Below are positions 16,510-25,487 of a stretch of DNA of 64,000 nt, piece by piece. This DNA is from CAYFFZ01 sp049976505 (GTDB lineage Archaea; Thermoproteota; Nitrososphaeria; Conexivisphaerales; UBA164). The notes below the pieces were generated by a model, which saw only the letters and a program-made list of their open reading frames with translations, was not told where the DNA came from and searched no databases. A program made the position numbers and the translations under genes. The stretch is taken from assembly GCA_049976505.1 (NCBI GenBank), contig JBMFIC010000003.1:62001-126000 (forward strand), read 5' to 3'. The number at the start of each line of letters is the position of its first letter. Positions within the stretch are counted from its first letter, which is position 1.

Positions 16510-18510
16510 TTATCTCCCCCTGTACTTTGGCTTTCTCTTCTGGAAGAGGCTTGATATTCCCTCCTTGAGGTCCTCCGTGTTGAAGAGTATGCCAAAGGCC
16601 GTTGACTCCCACTCGAGACCCACGTCCATAGGCACCTCGGATGCCTTGTTTATGAGCCTCTTCGCAAGAACCTCTGCTATTGGGGCGTTGTTTGTCGCGA
16701 TCTCCTTTGCAAGCCTGATCGCCTCTTCATCCGCGGTGGCCCTGTCAAATGCAAGAGATGCTATTCCGAGCTTAACCGCCTCCTCCCCTGAGATCCTTCT
16801 TCCTGTAAGTATGAGCCAGAGGGCCGTGTTCATCCCCGCAAGCTTGGCAAGCCTCTGGGTTCCTCCCCATCCCGGTATCAGCCCCAGCGTAGTCTCTGGA
16901 AAACCGATAATGGCATCCTTGGTTGTAACCCTTATATCGCACGCAAGGGCCAGCTCAAACCCACCTCCAAGAACGTAGCCCTTCATTTCGGCAATTGTCA
17001 CCTTTGGTATCTCAGCAAGCTTTCTGAACACCCTTTCCCCTCTTCTTGAGAACTCTATGAACTGCATGGCGTCAGATATGTAAGTTGAGAGGTCTGCGCC
17101 GGCCGAGAAATCATCGCCTGCTCCGGTAAGCAGTATTACCCATATATCCCTGTCATTCCACATGCTCTCGATGGCCCTGTCCAGCTCATCTATTACTTCC
17201 GGGCTGAGGAAGTTCCTCTTCGGTCTGTCTATCAGCACCCTTACTACATGATCTCCTAAGTTCTCAATCCTTATGAACTTGAAGCCTTGAGGAGAAGCCT
17301 GTGCCGCCGGCTTAGCGGACTCCTTTGCTTCAGCCTGTGGAGCGTATCTTCCCTCTATAACATCCCTAAGCCTTCCCTCCTGTATGCTCCTTGCTGGTTT
17401 GAAGACCTCACATTCAAAAGCCTTCGATAGCTCCTCAAGCTTGCTCTTTACCTCCTCGTTCGTGAGGGACTTGGCAACAGTAATAGGGCCAAATGGTCGG
17501 TTTAGTCCCAGCTTAACCGCGGTCTCTATATCGTCTGGCCCTGCAACGCCTTCCTCTATAAGCTTTACGGCCTCGTTAACCTCCAGGACAAGAACGTCAA
17601 GAAGGCCTATCTTATCCGTCTCCTTGGAAGGAGGCATCTTCGCCCTGCCTCCCTCCCATTCGTAGAACCCCCTTCCGCTCTTTTTGCCAAGCCTCCCCTG
17701 CCTGACCAGCTCGCCTATGGTTCTGCACTTGGCGTAGTCAGGCGATAACGTCTTTGCATAGTACTCAAGGGAATCATATACCACGTCCAGCCCGACAAAG
17801 TCCATGAGCTCATATGGCCCCATTGGAAGGCCCTGGGATCTAGCGAATGCATCTACCTCCTCGGGCTTTGCAATCCCCTTGTCCGCCACAAGGCAGAAGA
17901 AGAGGAGCTCAGGCGCGCTCACCCTGTTAACTATGAATCCCGGGGTGTCCTTCAGGACCTTGATGGGCTCCTTTCCAAGCTTCTTCATTATTTCGTAAGC
18001 TCTGTCAAGCACTGCGTCCTCCGTCAGCTCGCCCTTGACCAGCTCCACGAGCTTCATTATAACCGGAGGGTTAAAGAAGTGGGTTCCAAGGAACCTTCCA
18101 GGCCCGCTGACATATTGGGAGAGCTCCGTAATCCTGATGTTTGATGTATTGGTGCCGATTATAGCATCAGGCCTGGCGGCCTTGCTTGCTCGTGAAAGAA
18201 CGTCGGCCTTTATTTCAATCTTCTCAGGAACCGCCTCTATAATTATATCAGAATCGCCCACGGAGCTCTCAAGATCCGTGGAGAGCCTGAGCCTTGAGAG
18301 GATCGAACTTACGTCCTCTGCCTTTATCTTTCCCCTTTCAGCGAACCTTTTAAGGCTGTCCTCTATGAGCGCTTTAGCCCTGTTCAGAGCCTGTTCGCTC
18401 ACGTCAACGAGGGTAACCTCATATCCTCCAAGAAGAAATACCTCAGCTATGCCATGTCCCATCTCGCCGGCTCCTATAACCGTAGCCTTTCCACCGCTTA
18501 TCACAATCAC
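16510..18510 (-). CDS. 3-hydroxyacyl-CoA dehydrogenase / enoyl-CoA hydratase fusion
   Basis: 666 residues carrying the two middle steps of beta-oxidation. Residues 1-about 385: NAD Rossmann VIGAGEMGHGIAEVFLLGG, GTNTSNI, THFFNPPVIMKLVE, and the C-terminal domain duplicated (DTPGFIVNR and LGLNRPFGP). An Ala/Pro linker follows near 390-400. Residues about 410-666: crotonase fold with FSAGADLS, GGGFELALACD and FPETTLGLIPGWGGTQRL, so both hydratase glutamates are present. The dehydrogenase-then-hydratase order is opposite to bacterial FadB and common in archaea. The GTG start overlaps the SCP2 stop (GTGA). Confidence 0.93.
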   Translation of the reverse strand: MIVISGGKATVIGAGEMGHGIAEVFLLGGYEVTLVDVSEQALNRAKALIEDSLKRFAERGKIKAEDVSSILSRLRLSTDLESSVGDSDIIIEAVPEKIEIKADVLSRASKAARPDAIIGTNTSNIRITELSQYVSGPGRFLGTHFFNPPVIMKLVELVKGELTEDAVLDRAYEIMKKLGKEPIKVLKDTPGFIVNRVSAPELLFFCLVADKGIAKPEEVDAFARSQGLPMGPYELMDFVGLDVVYDSLEYYAKTLSPDYAKCRTIGELVRQGRLGKKSGRGFYEWEGGRAKMPPSKETDKIGLLDVLVLEVNEAVKLIEEGVAGPDDIETAVKLGLNRPFGPITVAKSLTNEEVKSKLEELSKAFECEVFKPARSIQEGRLRDVIEGRYAPQAEAKESAKPAAQASPQGFKFIRIENLGDHVVRVLIDRPKRNFLSPEVIDELDRAIESMWNDRDIWVILLTGAGDDFSAGADLSTYISDAMQFIEFSRRGERVFRKLAEIPKVTIAEMKGYVLGGGFELALACDIRVTTKDAIIGFPETTLGLIPGWGGTQRLAKLAGMNTALWLILTGRRISGEEAVKLGIASLAFDRATADEEAIRLAKEIATNNAPIAEVLAKRLINKASEVPMDVGLEWESTAFGILFNTEDLKEGISSLFQKRKPKYRGR

Positions 18511-18851
18511 TGCACCAGCTTCTTTACCTCGTTAACGAGGCTCTGGGCGAACAGCAGATCGCCCGAAACCTTCAGCTTTCCAAGAAACATTGACCTTACC
18601 GGGTCCGCCTTTCCAAGTATTATGTCAGCTATCAGCTGATCTGCACCGGAAACGGTTGCGTTTGGGCTCTGAGCCGCCCCATCAGAGAGCTTTATGCTTC
18701 CGTCTTCAGCAAAGTACACATAGAAGTTCCTTCCCTCGTTCAGCTTGAACTGAAGAGTCTTTCCGGCGAACTTTTTCAGAATCTGTTTGCTGTTCTGATC
18801 GCTGTTGATTTTCTGAGAAAGCTCAGCTAGAAGTTCAAACGTTGTCATCAA
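18507..18851 (-). CDS. SCP2 sterol-carrier/lipid-binding domain protein
   Basis: 114-residue single SCP2 domain: KFAGKTLQFKLNEGRNFYVYFAEDGSIKLSDG, then PNATVSGADQLIADIILGKADPVRSMFLGKLKVSGDL. SCP2 domains bind fatty acyl chains or lipids. First gene of the beta-oxidation operon, overlapping the next gene by four bases, so an acyl-CoA carrier role for the following enzymes is likely. Divergent from etfB across 90 bases that hold both promoters. Confidence 0.88.
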   Translation of the reverse strand: MMTTFELLAELSQKINSDQNSKQILKKFAGKTLQFKLNEGRNFYVYFAEDGSIKLSDGAAQSPNATVSGADQLIADIILGKADPVRSMFLGKLKVSGDLLFAQSLVNEVKKLVQ

Positions 18852-18941
18852 TCTTTTAATTTTGTTCTACAAACTTATAACGTTTTTGTGAGCTGTGTGA
18901 GACAAGCATTTATTAGGGGCCTTTATGAATAGAGAAGTGGG

Positions 18942-19676
18942 ATGCCATACAACATAGCCGTACTTATAAAGGCCGTCTATGAGGATGTAAAGATAAATCC
19001 TGAAACGCTCGAGCCCAGCACGGCCGGCATTAAGTTTAAGATGGACGATATAAGCAGAAACGCGGTGGAGGAGGCGGTAAGAATTAAGGAGAAGCATGGA
19101 GGAAAGGCCACCGGCATAATGTTCGGAAGGGACGATCAGGTTCTTGTAATGAGAGAAGCCCTCGCAATGGGCCTGGACGAAGGCATCCTGATAAAAGGGT
19201 ACTCCTACAGCGATCCGGAGCTGACGGCTAGGATCCTTTATGAGAAGGTAAAAACAGGATACGACGTAATTCTCCTTGGTTACTCCTCAGCGGACTCGTA
19301 CACGGCGCAGATACCGCCAAGGCTTGCGGCCCTCATGGGCGTGCCGCTAATTGGGAACGCCGTACAGCTATCCTTTGAGGGCAGGAAGGTGATAGCAGTA
19401 AAGTCACTGGACGAGCGTAGCGTGAAGGTTGAATCTGAGCTTCCTGCGGTGATATCCGTGGCCCAGGAGATCAACACCCCAAGAATACCTCCTCTCATAC
19501 AGATAATGGCAGCTTCAAGAAAGCCCCTGAAAATGGAGTCCGCGAACGTCCCTGCAGAAACGTATTACAGGGTTATCGAACATAAAGCTCCTCCCTCATC
19601 CAGGAAGAAAATAGTCTTCGAGGACGTGAACAAAGGCGTTGAGGAGATATTAAAGATTTTGAAACAGAAGGGTTAA
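18942..19676 (+). CDS. etfB: Electron transfer flavoprotein beta subunit
   Basis: 244 residues. Carries electrons from acyl-CoA dehydrogenases as the ETF heterodimer with EtfA. Typical adenine-nucleotide-binding fold: IAVLIKAVYEDVKINPET at the start, SRNAVEEAVRIKEKHGG, ILLGYSSADSYTAQIPPRLAALMGVPLIGNA near 110, then a beta-type C-terminal arm. The stop shares TTAA with the stop of etfA, which lies in convergent orientation; the two subunits are usually co-transcribed. Confidence 0.93.
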   Translation: MPYNIAVLIKAVYEDVKINPETLEPSTAGIKFKMDDISRNAVEEAVRIKEKHGGKATGIMFGRDDQVLVMREALAMGLDEGILIKGYSYSDPELTARILYEKVKTGYDVILLGYSSADSYTAQIPPRLAALMGVPLIGNAVQLSFEGRKVIAVKSLDERSVKVESELPAVISVAQEINTPRIPPLIQIMAASRKPLKMESANVPAETYYRVIEHKAPPSSRKKIVFEDVNKGVEEILKILKQKG

Positions 19677-20569
19677 CCCTTGAGCTTCTGTATCAGGATT
19701 GGCAGAACCGTGAACGCATCCCCAACAATCCCGTAGTCGGCTTCGTTAAATATCGGAGCGTTCTTGTCCTTGTTTATCGCTATTACTATCTTCGAGTCCC
19801 TCATCCCAACGAGGTGCTGTATCTGGCCTGAGATTCCAACGGCTATGTAAATCTTCGGATGAACCTTTTTCCCAGAAAGGCCAACCTGCCTGTCCTCGTC
19901 CAGCAGATGAAGGTCCTGACAAACAGGCCGGCTCCCGGCAAGCTCAGCCCCAAGAACGGACGCTAGCTGTTTTGCGAGCTCTAGGCCCTCTGGTCTTGCT
20001 ATACCTCTTCCAACAGCAACGAGGATTTCCGCCTTTGTAATGTCCACGGAGGCCTTCTCCTTGTTAACGGTTTCTATAAGCCTTGTGCGTGGGATTCCAG
20101 ATAGATCCAGCTTGACCTTTTCAGGAGAGCTCTGCCAGGCCTTTTTCACTTCCACAGAGCCTGGCATCAGGGTGAATACCCTGGCTGAAGTCTCCTTCTT
20201 GATGATCGTCCTCCCTCCAAAGAAGTACCTCGTGATTACTGTCTTTCCGTCTGAAAAGCCCAGGTCAAAGATCTCCGATTCCATGTGGGTTCCCGTGAGA
20301 TGTGACACTATGGCTGCCACCTCCCTTCCCAGGACCGAGGCCCCGAAAAACGCCAGATCGTATCCCTGTCTGAAGAGGGAAGCTAGAGCTTCAGAGATCT
20401 GCCAGGGATCATATATCATTTCATCATAAATGAAGGATCTCTCAACCCTGTACTTAGAGGGATCATAATCGCTTCTGTGAACTGCATCTACATGCTCAAA
20501 ACGCTCGCTCAAGAAGGTCAGAAGCTCATCCATGAGCTCGTTCCTGTCAGAGAACGCAAGCACTTTCAA
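19673..20569 (-). CDS. etfA: Electron transfer flavoprotein alpha subunit
   Basis: 298 residues. N-terminal Rossmann-like domain, then the FAD-binding C-terminal domain with EILVAVGRGIARPEGLELAKQLASVLGAELAGSRP near 190 and LSGKKVHPKIYIAVGISGQIQHLVGM, the classical EtfA signature. Start is TTG 20569 (MKVLAFSD). Convergent with etfB. Upstream is a 318-base spacer and then the membrane oxidoreductase likely to accept its electrons. Confidence 0.93.
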   Translation of the reverse strand: MKVLAFSDRNELMDELLTFLSERFEHVDAVHRSDYDPSKYRVERSFIYDEMIYDPWQISEALASLFRQGYDLAFFGASVLGREVAAIVSHLTGTHMESEIFDLGFSDGKTVITRYFFGGRTIIKKETSARVFTLMPGSVEVKKAWQSSPEKVKLDLSGIPRTRLIETVNKEKASVDITKAEILVAVGRGIARPEGLELAKQLASVLGAELAGSRPVCQDLHLLDEDRQVGLSGKKVHPKIYIAVGISGQIQHLVGMRDSKIVIAINKDKNAPIFNEADYGIVGDAFTVLPILIQKLKG

Positions 20570-20887
20570 CAGTCTGTTTATGTGGGATGGCGCTTATAAG
20601 CGTTAGCGCCTGGCGTTGAATGGCTTCTTAACGCATAAGAGCTCATGAGCACACCCTTGAAGGCTGAAGGCAGTTCACGTTTAGCTTAAGCGTATGCCGT
20701 CAGCTTCTTAGTTCTGGCTAAACCTCGCTCTGAAATCAAGCCCGTCAGACAGCAGAGAGCTCGTCGGCGAGAGATTCCTGGCAGGGCAGTGGCGTCGCAT
20801 TTCCGTCTCACGGAAACGCGCACCACATATATAGTATTAATAATATGATGATTAATGCATCAGCGCTCATCAAATTTTTAAGCAGGG
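20570..20887. other. 318-base intergenic region, GC-raised with a strong hairpin
   Basis: Between divergent etfA and the ETF:quinone oxidoreductase gene. No ORF above about ten codons fits. From about 20590 to 20820 the base composition resembles genes rather than the AT-rich spacers seen elsewhere, then AT-rich promoter-like sequence follows (20821-20880). A hairpin lies at 20796-20820 with arms CGCATTTCCGT and ACGGAAACGCG (one mismatch, CTC loop). It could be an unrecognised RNA or regulatory leader. I recognise no known family. Confidence 0.4.
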
Positions 20888-22891
20888 TTGGACTATAAAG
20901 CGGTGTTGACAGCTCCTCTGTGTTATCCGGAGTACTATTTCCTTCCCCGAACGGCATTCATGGCTATCGTTTACGTTTCCGCCACCGTTTCTGTATTAGC
21001 CTTCTTTTATATGCTCAGGCTGAGGCTAAAGGCCCGCGGAATTGGCCTTCTCGAATTTCTTAAGATTATATTTATTAACTACAGGAGATGGCCGGGCCTT
21101 CTCTACGACTTTATAACCCATAGAAAGCTGCTGAGCCGAAGAAGCGCATCAGGGGCAGCCCACGCGGTCCTAATGTACTCTCTTCTTCTGTCCTTAATAG
21201 GCACGCTGCTAGTTGCTGCAAGCCAATATTCTGAAATAATAACGGGCACCCCGATCTTCTGCGGCTCCCTGTATCTCTTTTACACGTTTGTAATGGACGT
21301 CACGGCATGGGCTCTGTTTATTTCGTCGGTTGCGGCCGCGGGGTACGCTTACAGGAGGAGGAAAATAGTTCAGCGAAGCAGCCTTAAGGCCGACATAGTC
21401 TATCTTGCATCTTTCTTCCTTCTCAGCATAACCGGTGCAATGATCGAATCCTACAGAATAAACGCTCTTTACGGAACGTCGCTTGGCTATCTGGCCTTCA
21501 ACGCATACATTTTAAGGGGTCTTCGACTGAGCTGGGACGTATACGCCGCGATTTACATCTTTCACCTAGAGCTCGCGTTCGCGCTGATAGCGTTTATACC
21601 AATGACCTCCATATTTCATCCTCTGATAGCAGCGGCCAACTACCTGCACGAGAAGAGGCCAACTGGCGAGCTCACGAAGCCCTTCGACCTGATGAGCGTT
21701 ATGCAGACCGGCTCATTTGATGTTCAGGTGGGGATAAACAGGACCTCGGACATTAAGGGCTTTTACGCCCTTGAGCTCGAGGCATGTCAGAACTGCTACA
21801 GGTGTCAGGACGTCTGCCCCGCATATTTAGCGGGAAGGCCTCTTTCTCCGACCACGCTCATCAGCAGCCTTCAGAGGGAGATAAACAGGGACGCCCCCAT
21901 ATGGGACTTCATCTCTGAGGATACCATCTGGTCGTGCACCACATGCGGGGCATGTGTTAAGGCCTGTCCAGTTTACATAAGGCACACGGATTACATAGTT
22001 GACGCAAGGAGGGCACTCGTAATGAACATGAAGCTGGACGAGAGGAAGAACGCGCTCCTGCTCTCCATGAGCTCATACGACAACTCCTTTGGTGTGTCAA
22101 ACGATAACAGGAACTCATGGCTCTCGCAGGCTGGCCTGAAGAAGGCCTCAGAAACTGGGATCGTTGAAAACCTGCTATGGGTAGGGTGTATGGGCAGCTT
22201 TGATCCAGAGGCCAGGGACATCGTGAAGAACTTTGTGGAAATACTAAGAAAGGCAGGAGTTATAGACAGCTATGCCTATCTGGGAGAGGAGGAAACTTGC
22301 TGCGGCGACCCGGCCAGGAGGCTTGGAGAGGAGAGCAAGTTTCAGGACCTAGCGATAAAGAACATAGAGATATTCAAAAAGTACGGCGTCAAAACCATAG
22401 TAACGATATGTCCTCACGGATATAACACGTTCAAGAACGAGTACTCGAAGATAGATAAGTCATTCAGCAGCGTTAAGGTGAAGCACTACGTCGAAGTCAT
22501 AGAGGAGCTGATTGATGCAGGGCTCATTAAACCGGAAGCGTCAAAGGAGGTGTTTGTAATCCACGACCCCTGTTATCTGTCGAGACACAACGAGGTCATC
22601 GAGCCGCAGAGAAGGATCCTTAGAAGCTTCGCCGAGCTCCGGGAGCCCATAAGGAGCGGGAGGAACACCTTCTGCTGTGGCGCAGGAGGATCAAATTACT
22701 GGTACGAGGTTCCAGAAAAAACGAAGATAAGCCATATAAGATTCAGGGAGCTCCAGGACACAGGCGCCAGCTCAATCGTCGTGCTCTGTCCGTTCTGCAA
22801 CGCTATGCTTAACGATGCGAGCGCGGTTCTTTCAGATGGCAAGATCAAGGTGAAGGACATAGCTGAGGCGGTTAACGAAAATATAAAATAA
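20888..22891 (+). CDS. Membrane Fe-S/haem oxidoreductase, probable ETF:quinone oxidoreductase
   Basis: 667 residues in two parts. About 1-270: six membrane segments resembling the NarI-type di-haem domain. About 290-370: two 4Fe-4S motifs CQNCYRCQDVCP and CTTCGACVKACP. The C-terminal half has two HdrD/GlpC-type Cys-rich CCG domains (EETCCGDPARR and NTFCCGAGG). This architecture is that of HdrD-like membrane oxidoreductases associated with EtfAB and proposed to pass ETF electrons to menaquinone. Position beside etfA and the acyl-CoA dehydrogenases supports the role. TTG start with a TATA-like run upstream. Confidence 0.8.
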   Translation: MDYKAVLTAPLCYPEYYFLPRTAFMAIVYVSATVSVLAFFYMLRLRLKARGIGLLEFLKIIFINYRRWPGLLYDFITHRKLLSRRSASGAAHAVLMYSLLLSLIGTLLVAASQYSEIITGTPIFCGSLYLFYTFVMDVTAWALFISSVAAAGYAYRRRKIVQRSSLKADIVYLASFFLLSITGAMIESYRINALYGTSLGYLAFNAYILRGLRLSWDVYAAIYIFHLELAFALIAFIPMTSIFHPLIAAANYLHEKRPTGELTKPFDLMSVMQTGSFDVQVGINRTSDIKGFYALELEACQNCYRCQDVCPAYLAGRPLSPTTLISSLQREINRDAPIWDFISEDTIWSCTTCGACVKACPVYIRHTDYIVDARRALVMNMKLDERKNALLLSMSSYDNSFGVSNDNRNSWLSQAGLKKASETGIVENLLWVGCMGSFDPEARDIVKNFVEILRKAGVIDSYAYLGEEETCCGDPARRLGEESKFQDLAIKNIEIFKKYGVKTIVTICPHGYNTFKNEYSKIDKSFSSVKVKHYVEVIEELIDAGLIKPEASKEVFVIHDPCYLSRHNEVIEPQRRILRSFAELREPIRSGRNTFCCGAGGSNYWYEVPEKTKISHIRFRELQDTGASSIVVLCPFCNAMLNDASAVLSDGKIKVKDIAEAVNENIK

Positions 22892-22912
22892 GCGAGAACC
22901 TCTATAAAGCTC

Positions 22913-23680
22913 ATGAATAGGGAGCTTGATGGAAAGAAAGCCCTTATAACTGGCGCATCAACCGGGATAGGTGCTTCAACAGCTATAACGTTCGCGAGGG
23001 AAGGCGCATCAGTAATAATAAACTACAGAAGCAGCGAGCAGGAAGCCAGGGAAGTAATGAAAAAGGCAAGGGAGCTCGGGGCAGAGGCTTACGTTTTTAA
23101 AGCTGACGTGACAAATGAGGCTGAAATAGCTGAGCTCATGAAGTTCGTTGAAAGCACGTTTGGGTATCTCGACGTGCTCGTTAATAACGCAGGAGGCCTT
23201 CTCGAAAGAAGGGAAATAGCAAGCTCTGACCTTGAGTACTGGAGAAGGCACATCGATCTGAACCTTACATCGGTTTATCTTGTTACGAAGAACGCGCTTC
23301 CCCTCCTGCTGAGGTCGCCATCGAACGAGAGGGTCATAGTTAACGTGTCATCCATAGCAGCGTTTACCGGCGGAGGCAGAGGGGCATTTGCCTATGCCTC
23401 AGCAAAAGGAGGCGTGAAGACCCTGACTAGAGCAATGGCCAAGGAGCTTGCGCAGCATAAGGTCAGGGTAGTTGCGGTCATGCCGGGCCTAATTGTAACT
23501 CCTTTCCACGAAAAGGCCAGGACTGGGGACGTTGAGGGATGGGCCGAGAAACAGGTGCTTCTTAAGAGGGCCGGAAGCGCACAGGAGGTGGCAGAGGTGA
23601 TAGCATTTCTTGCAAGCGAAAGGGCAAGCTACGTTAATTCAACTGAGATCTACGTAGATGGTGGATGGCTGTATGGATAA
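22913..23680 (+). CDS. Short-chain dehydrogenase/reductase
   Basis: 255 residues, classical SDR: TGASTGIGAS cofactor loop, NNAG near 92, catalytic Ser in VNVSSIAA and YASAK (Tyr/Lys), C-terminal EIYVDGGW. Closest by eye to FabG-like 3-oxoacyl reductases or sugar/alcohol dehydrogenases; the substrate is uncertain. It follows the oxidoreductase by 21 bases in the same direction and precedes an acyl-CoA synthetase, so a role in acyl metabolism is plausible. Confidence 0.85.
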   Translation: MNRELDGKKALITGASTGIGASTAITFAREGASVIINYRSSEQEAREVMKKARELGAEAYVFKADVTNEAEIAELMKFVESTFGYLDVLVNNAGGLLERREIASSDLEYWRRHIDLNLTSVYLVTKNALPLLLRSPSNERVIVNVSSIAAFTGGGRGAFAYASAKGGVKTLTRAMAKELAQHKVRVVAVMPGLIVTPFHEKARTGDVEGWAEKQVLLKRAGSAQEVAEVIAFLASERASYVNSTEIYVDGGWLYG

Positions 23681-23723
23681 ACGCGCTTTAAAAGCTTAAA
23701 TATAATTAACCGATTTTTAATTT

Positions 23724-25337
23724 GTGAGCCCGTTTTATAAGTACAACCTTAACTTCAGAAACACGTTCTTAACTGCGGTCAGAAACTTTCCCAACAGGGA
23801 GATAGTTTACAGGGACAGAAAGAGATACACGTTCTCTGAGTTCTACGAAAGGGTCCTGAGGCTCTGCGGGGGTCTGAAGGAGATAGGGGTAAAGGAAGGA
23901 GATGTCGTGGCGGTAATAGACTGGGACACATACGTCTACATGGAGTCTTATTTTGCAGTTCCCATGAGCGGCGCGACCCTGCACACGGTCAACATCAGAT
24001 ACCCGCCCGAGCTTATATATCTCACAATGAGCTTTGCTAACGACAAATATGTAATAATAAGGGACGAGTTCGTTCCTATAATTGAGAAGAACGCTCCGCT
24101 TTTTGATTTTGTCAAGGGCTGGATAGTTTACTCTGAAGAGGGAAGGCATGTAGAGACAAAGCTGTCCCCCAGCTATGATTATGAGGATCTCGTAAAAAGG
24201 GATAGATGCGAGCCCCCTGATCTGGACGAGGAAACCAGGGCAACGCTCTTCTTTACATCAGGAACGACCGGAATGCCAAAGGGAGTAAGCTTTACACAGA
24301 GAGATCTTATACTTCATGCTCTGTCGCTGTCCGCATCCATGAAGTACAGGCCCATAAGCCTGACCGACCAGGACGTCTTTATGTCCCTGGTTCCCATGTT
24401 TCACGTGCACTCCTGGGGGATGCCTTACATAGCATTTATGAACGGGAACAAGTACGTGCTCCCGGGGAGGTATGAAATAAAGACCATACTTGAGCTCATA
24501 AAGCGTGAAAAGGTCACTTTTTCGACCATGGTTCCAGCAATACTTTACATGATCCTCAATGACCCCGTGGTTGAGGAGTACAAAGACTATCTCAAAGGGT
24601 GGAAGGTCATCATAGGCGGCTCAGCCCTGCCAAAGGGCCTGGCGCAGAAGGCAATATCCTATGGTATAACCGTAGTGGGCGGATATGGGCTTTCTGAGAC
24701 CTGTCCAGTCCTCACGATTTCCGTCATGAACGACTACACGTCGAAGATGAGCTATGAGGAGGCCCTTGACCATCTTATAAGCGCTGGAATACCCATACCG
24801 CTGGTTCATCTGAGGGTCGTTGATCCGAGCGGCAAGGACGTTCCATGGGATGGCAGGTCTGCCGGCGAAGTTATAGTCAGAGCCCCCTGGCTTACAAGGG
24901 AATATTATAACGACCCAGAGAAAACGGAGGAGCTGTGGAAGGATGGGTGGTTGCATACAGGTGATCTTGGGGTTATAGATCAGTATGGCTATCTGCACAT
25001 AGTTGACAGGGAGAAGGACGCTATTAAGAGCGGGGGAGAGTTCATACCCAGCCTGCTTCTTGAAAACGCAATAAGCGAAATTAAGGGCGTTGGGGAGGTC
25101 GCGGTGGTTGGAATACCGGATCCAAAGTGGGGAGAGAGGCCAGTGGCCTTCGTAGTAAAGAGCGGCGACATTACCGAGAACGACATAATAAACCATCTCA
25201 ACGAGCTGGTTAAGCTCGGCAGAATACAGAAATGGTGGATCCCCGACAGGATCATATTCATAGATAGCATGCCGAGAACAAGCACGAACAAGATAGATAA
25301 GAAGGTGCTAAGAAGCAAAATAACCGGAGAAAGCTAA
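23724..25337 (+). CDS. AMP-forming acyl-CoA synthetase (fatty acid-CoA ligase)
   Basis: 537 residues of the adenylate-forming superfamily. Activates a carboxylic acid to acyl-AMP, then acyl-CoA. Motifs: P-loop-like TLFFTSGTTGMPKGV near 175, VPMFHVHSWGMP, GGYGLSETCPV near 315, HTGDLGVIDQYGYLHIVDREKD and the C-terminal PRTSTNKIDKKVL with the catalytic Lys. Medium- or long-chain substrates are likely from resemblance to FadD-type ligases. GTG start with a TATA-like element upstream. It would feed the beta-oxidation operon. Confidence 0.9.
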   Translation: MSPFYKYNLNFRNTFLTAVRNFPNREIVYRDRKRYTFSEFYERVLRLCGGLKEIGVKEGDVVAVIDWDTYVYMESYFAVPMSGATLHTVNIRYPPELIYLTMSFANDKYVIIRDEFVPIIEKNAPLFDFVKGWIVYSEEGRHVETKLSPSYDYEDLVKRDRCEPPDLDEETRATLFFTSGTTGMPKGVSFTQRDLILHALSLSASMKYRPISLTDQDVFMSLVPMFHVHSWGMPYIAFMNGNKYVLPGRYEIKTILELIKREKVTFSTMVPAILYMILNDPVVEEYKDYLKGWKVIIGGSALPKGLAQKAISYGITVVGGYGLSETCPVLTISVMNDYTSKMSYEEALDHLISAGIPIPLVHLRVVDPSGKDVPWDGRSAGEVIVRAPWLTREYYNDPEKTEELWKDGWLHTGDLGVIDQYGYLHIVDREKDAIKSGGEFIPSLLLENAISEIKGVGEVAVVGIPDPKWGERPVAFVVKSGDITENDIINHLNELVKLGRIQKWWIPDRIIFIDSMPRTSTNKIDKKVLRSKITGES

Positions 25338-25487
25338 AATTAACGATTTAAATCAGAAAATTGAATAAATTTCTATTTTTAGAGTTAACACGTATAAAAT
25401 TCTAAACTAGGATATTAAATCTCATTTAAAAGAAATTTTTCAGTGATAGTTAAATTTTAGGATATTAAGTCATAAATTAGACCAAAA

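Noticed and set aside
16509..16595. Upstream in-frame extension of the thiolase
   Set aside because: The extra Ser/Arg-rich residues are the 3' end of the upstream gene read in another frame; the GTG at 16508 gives the normal thiolase N-terminus.
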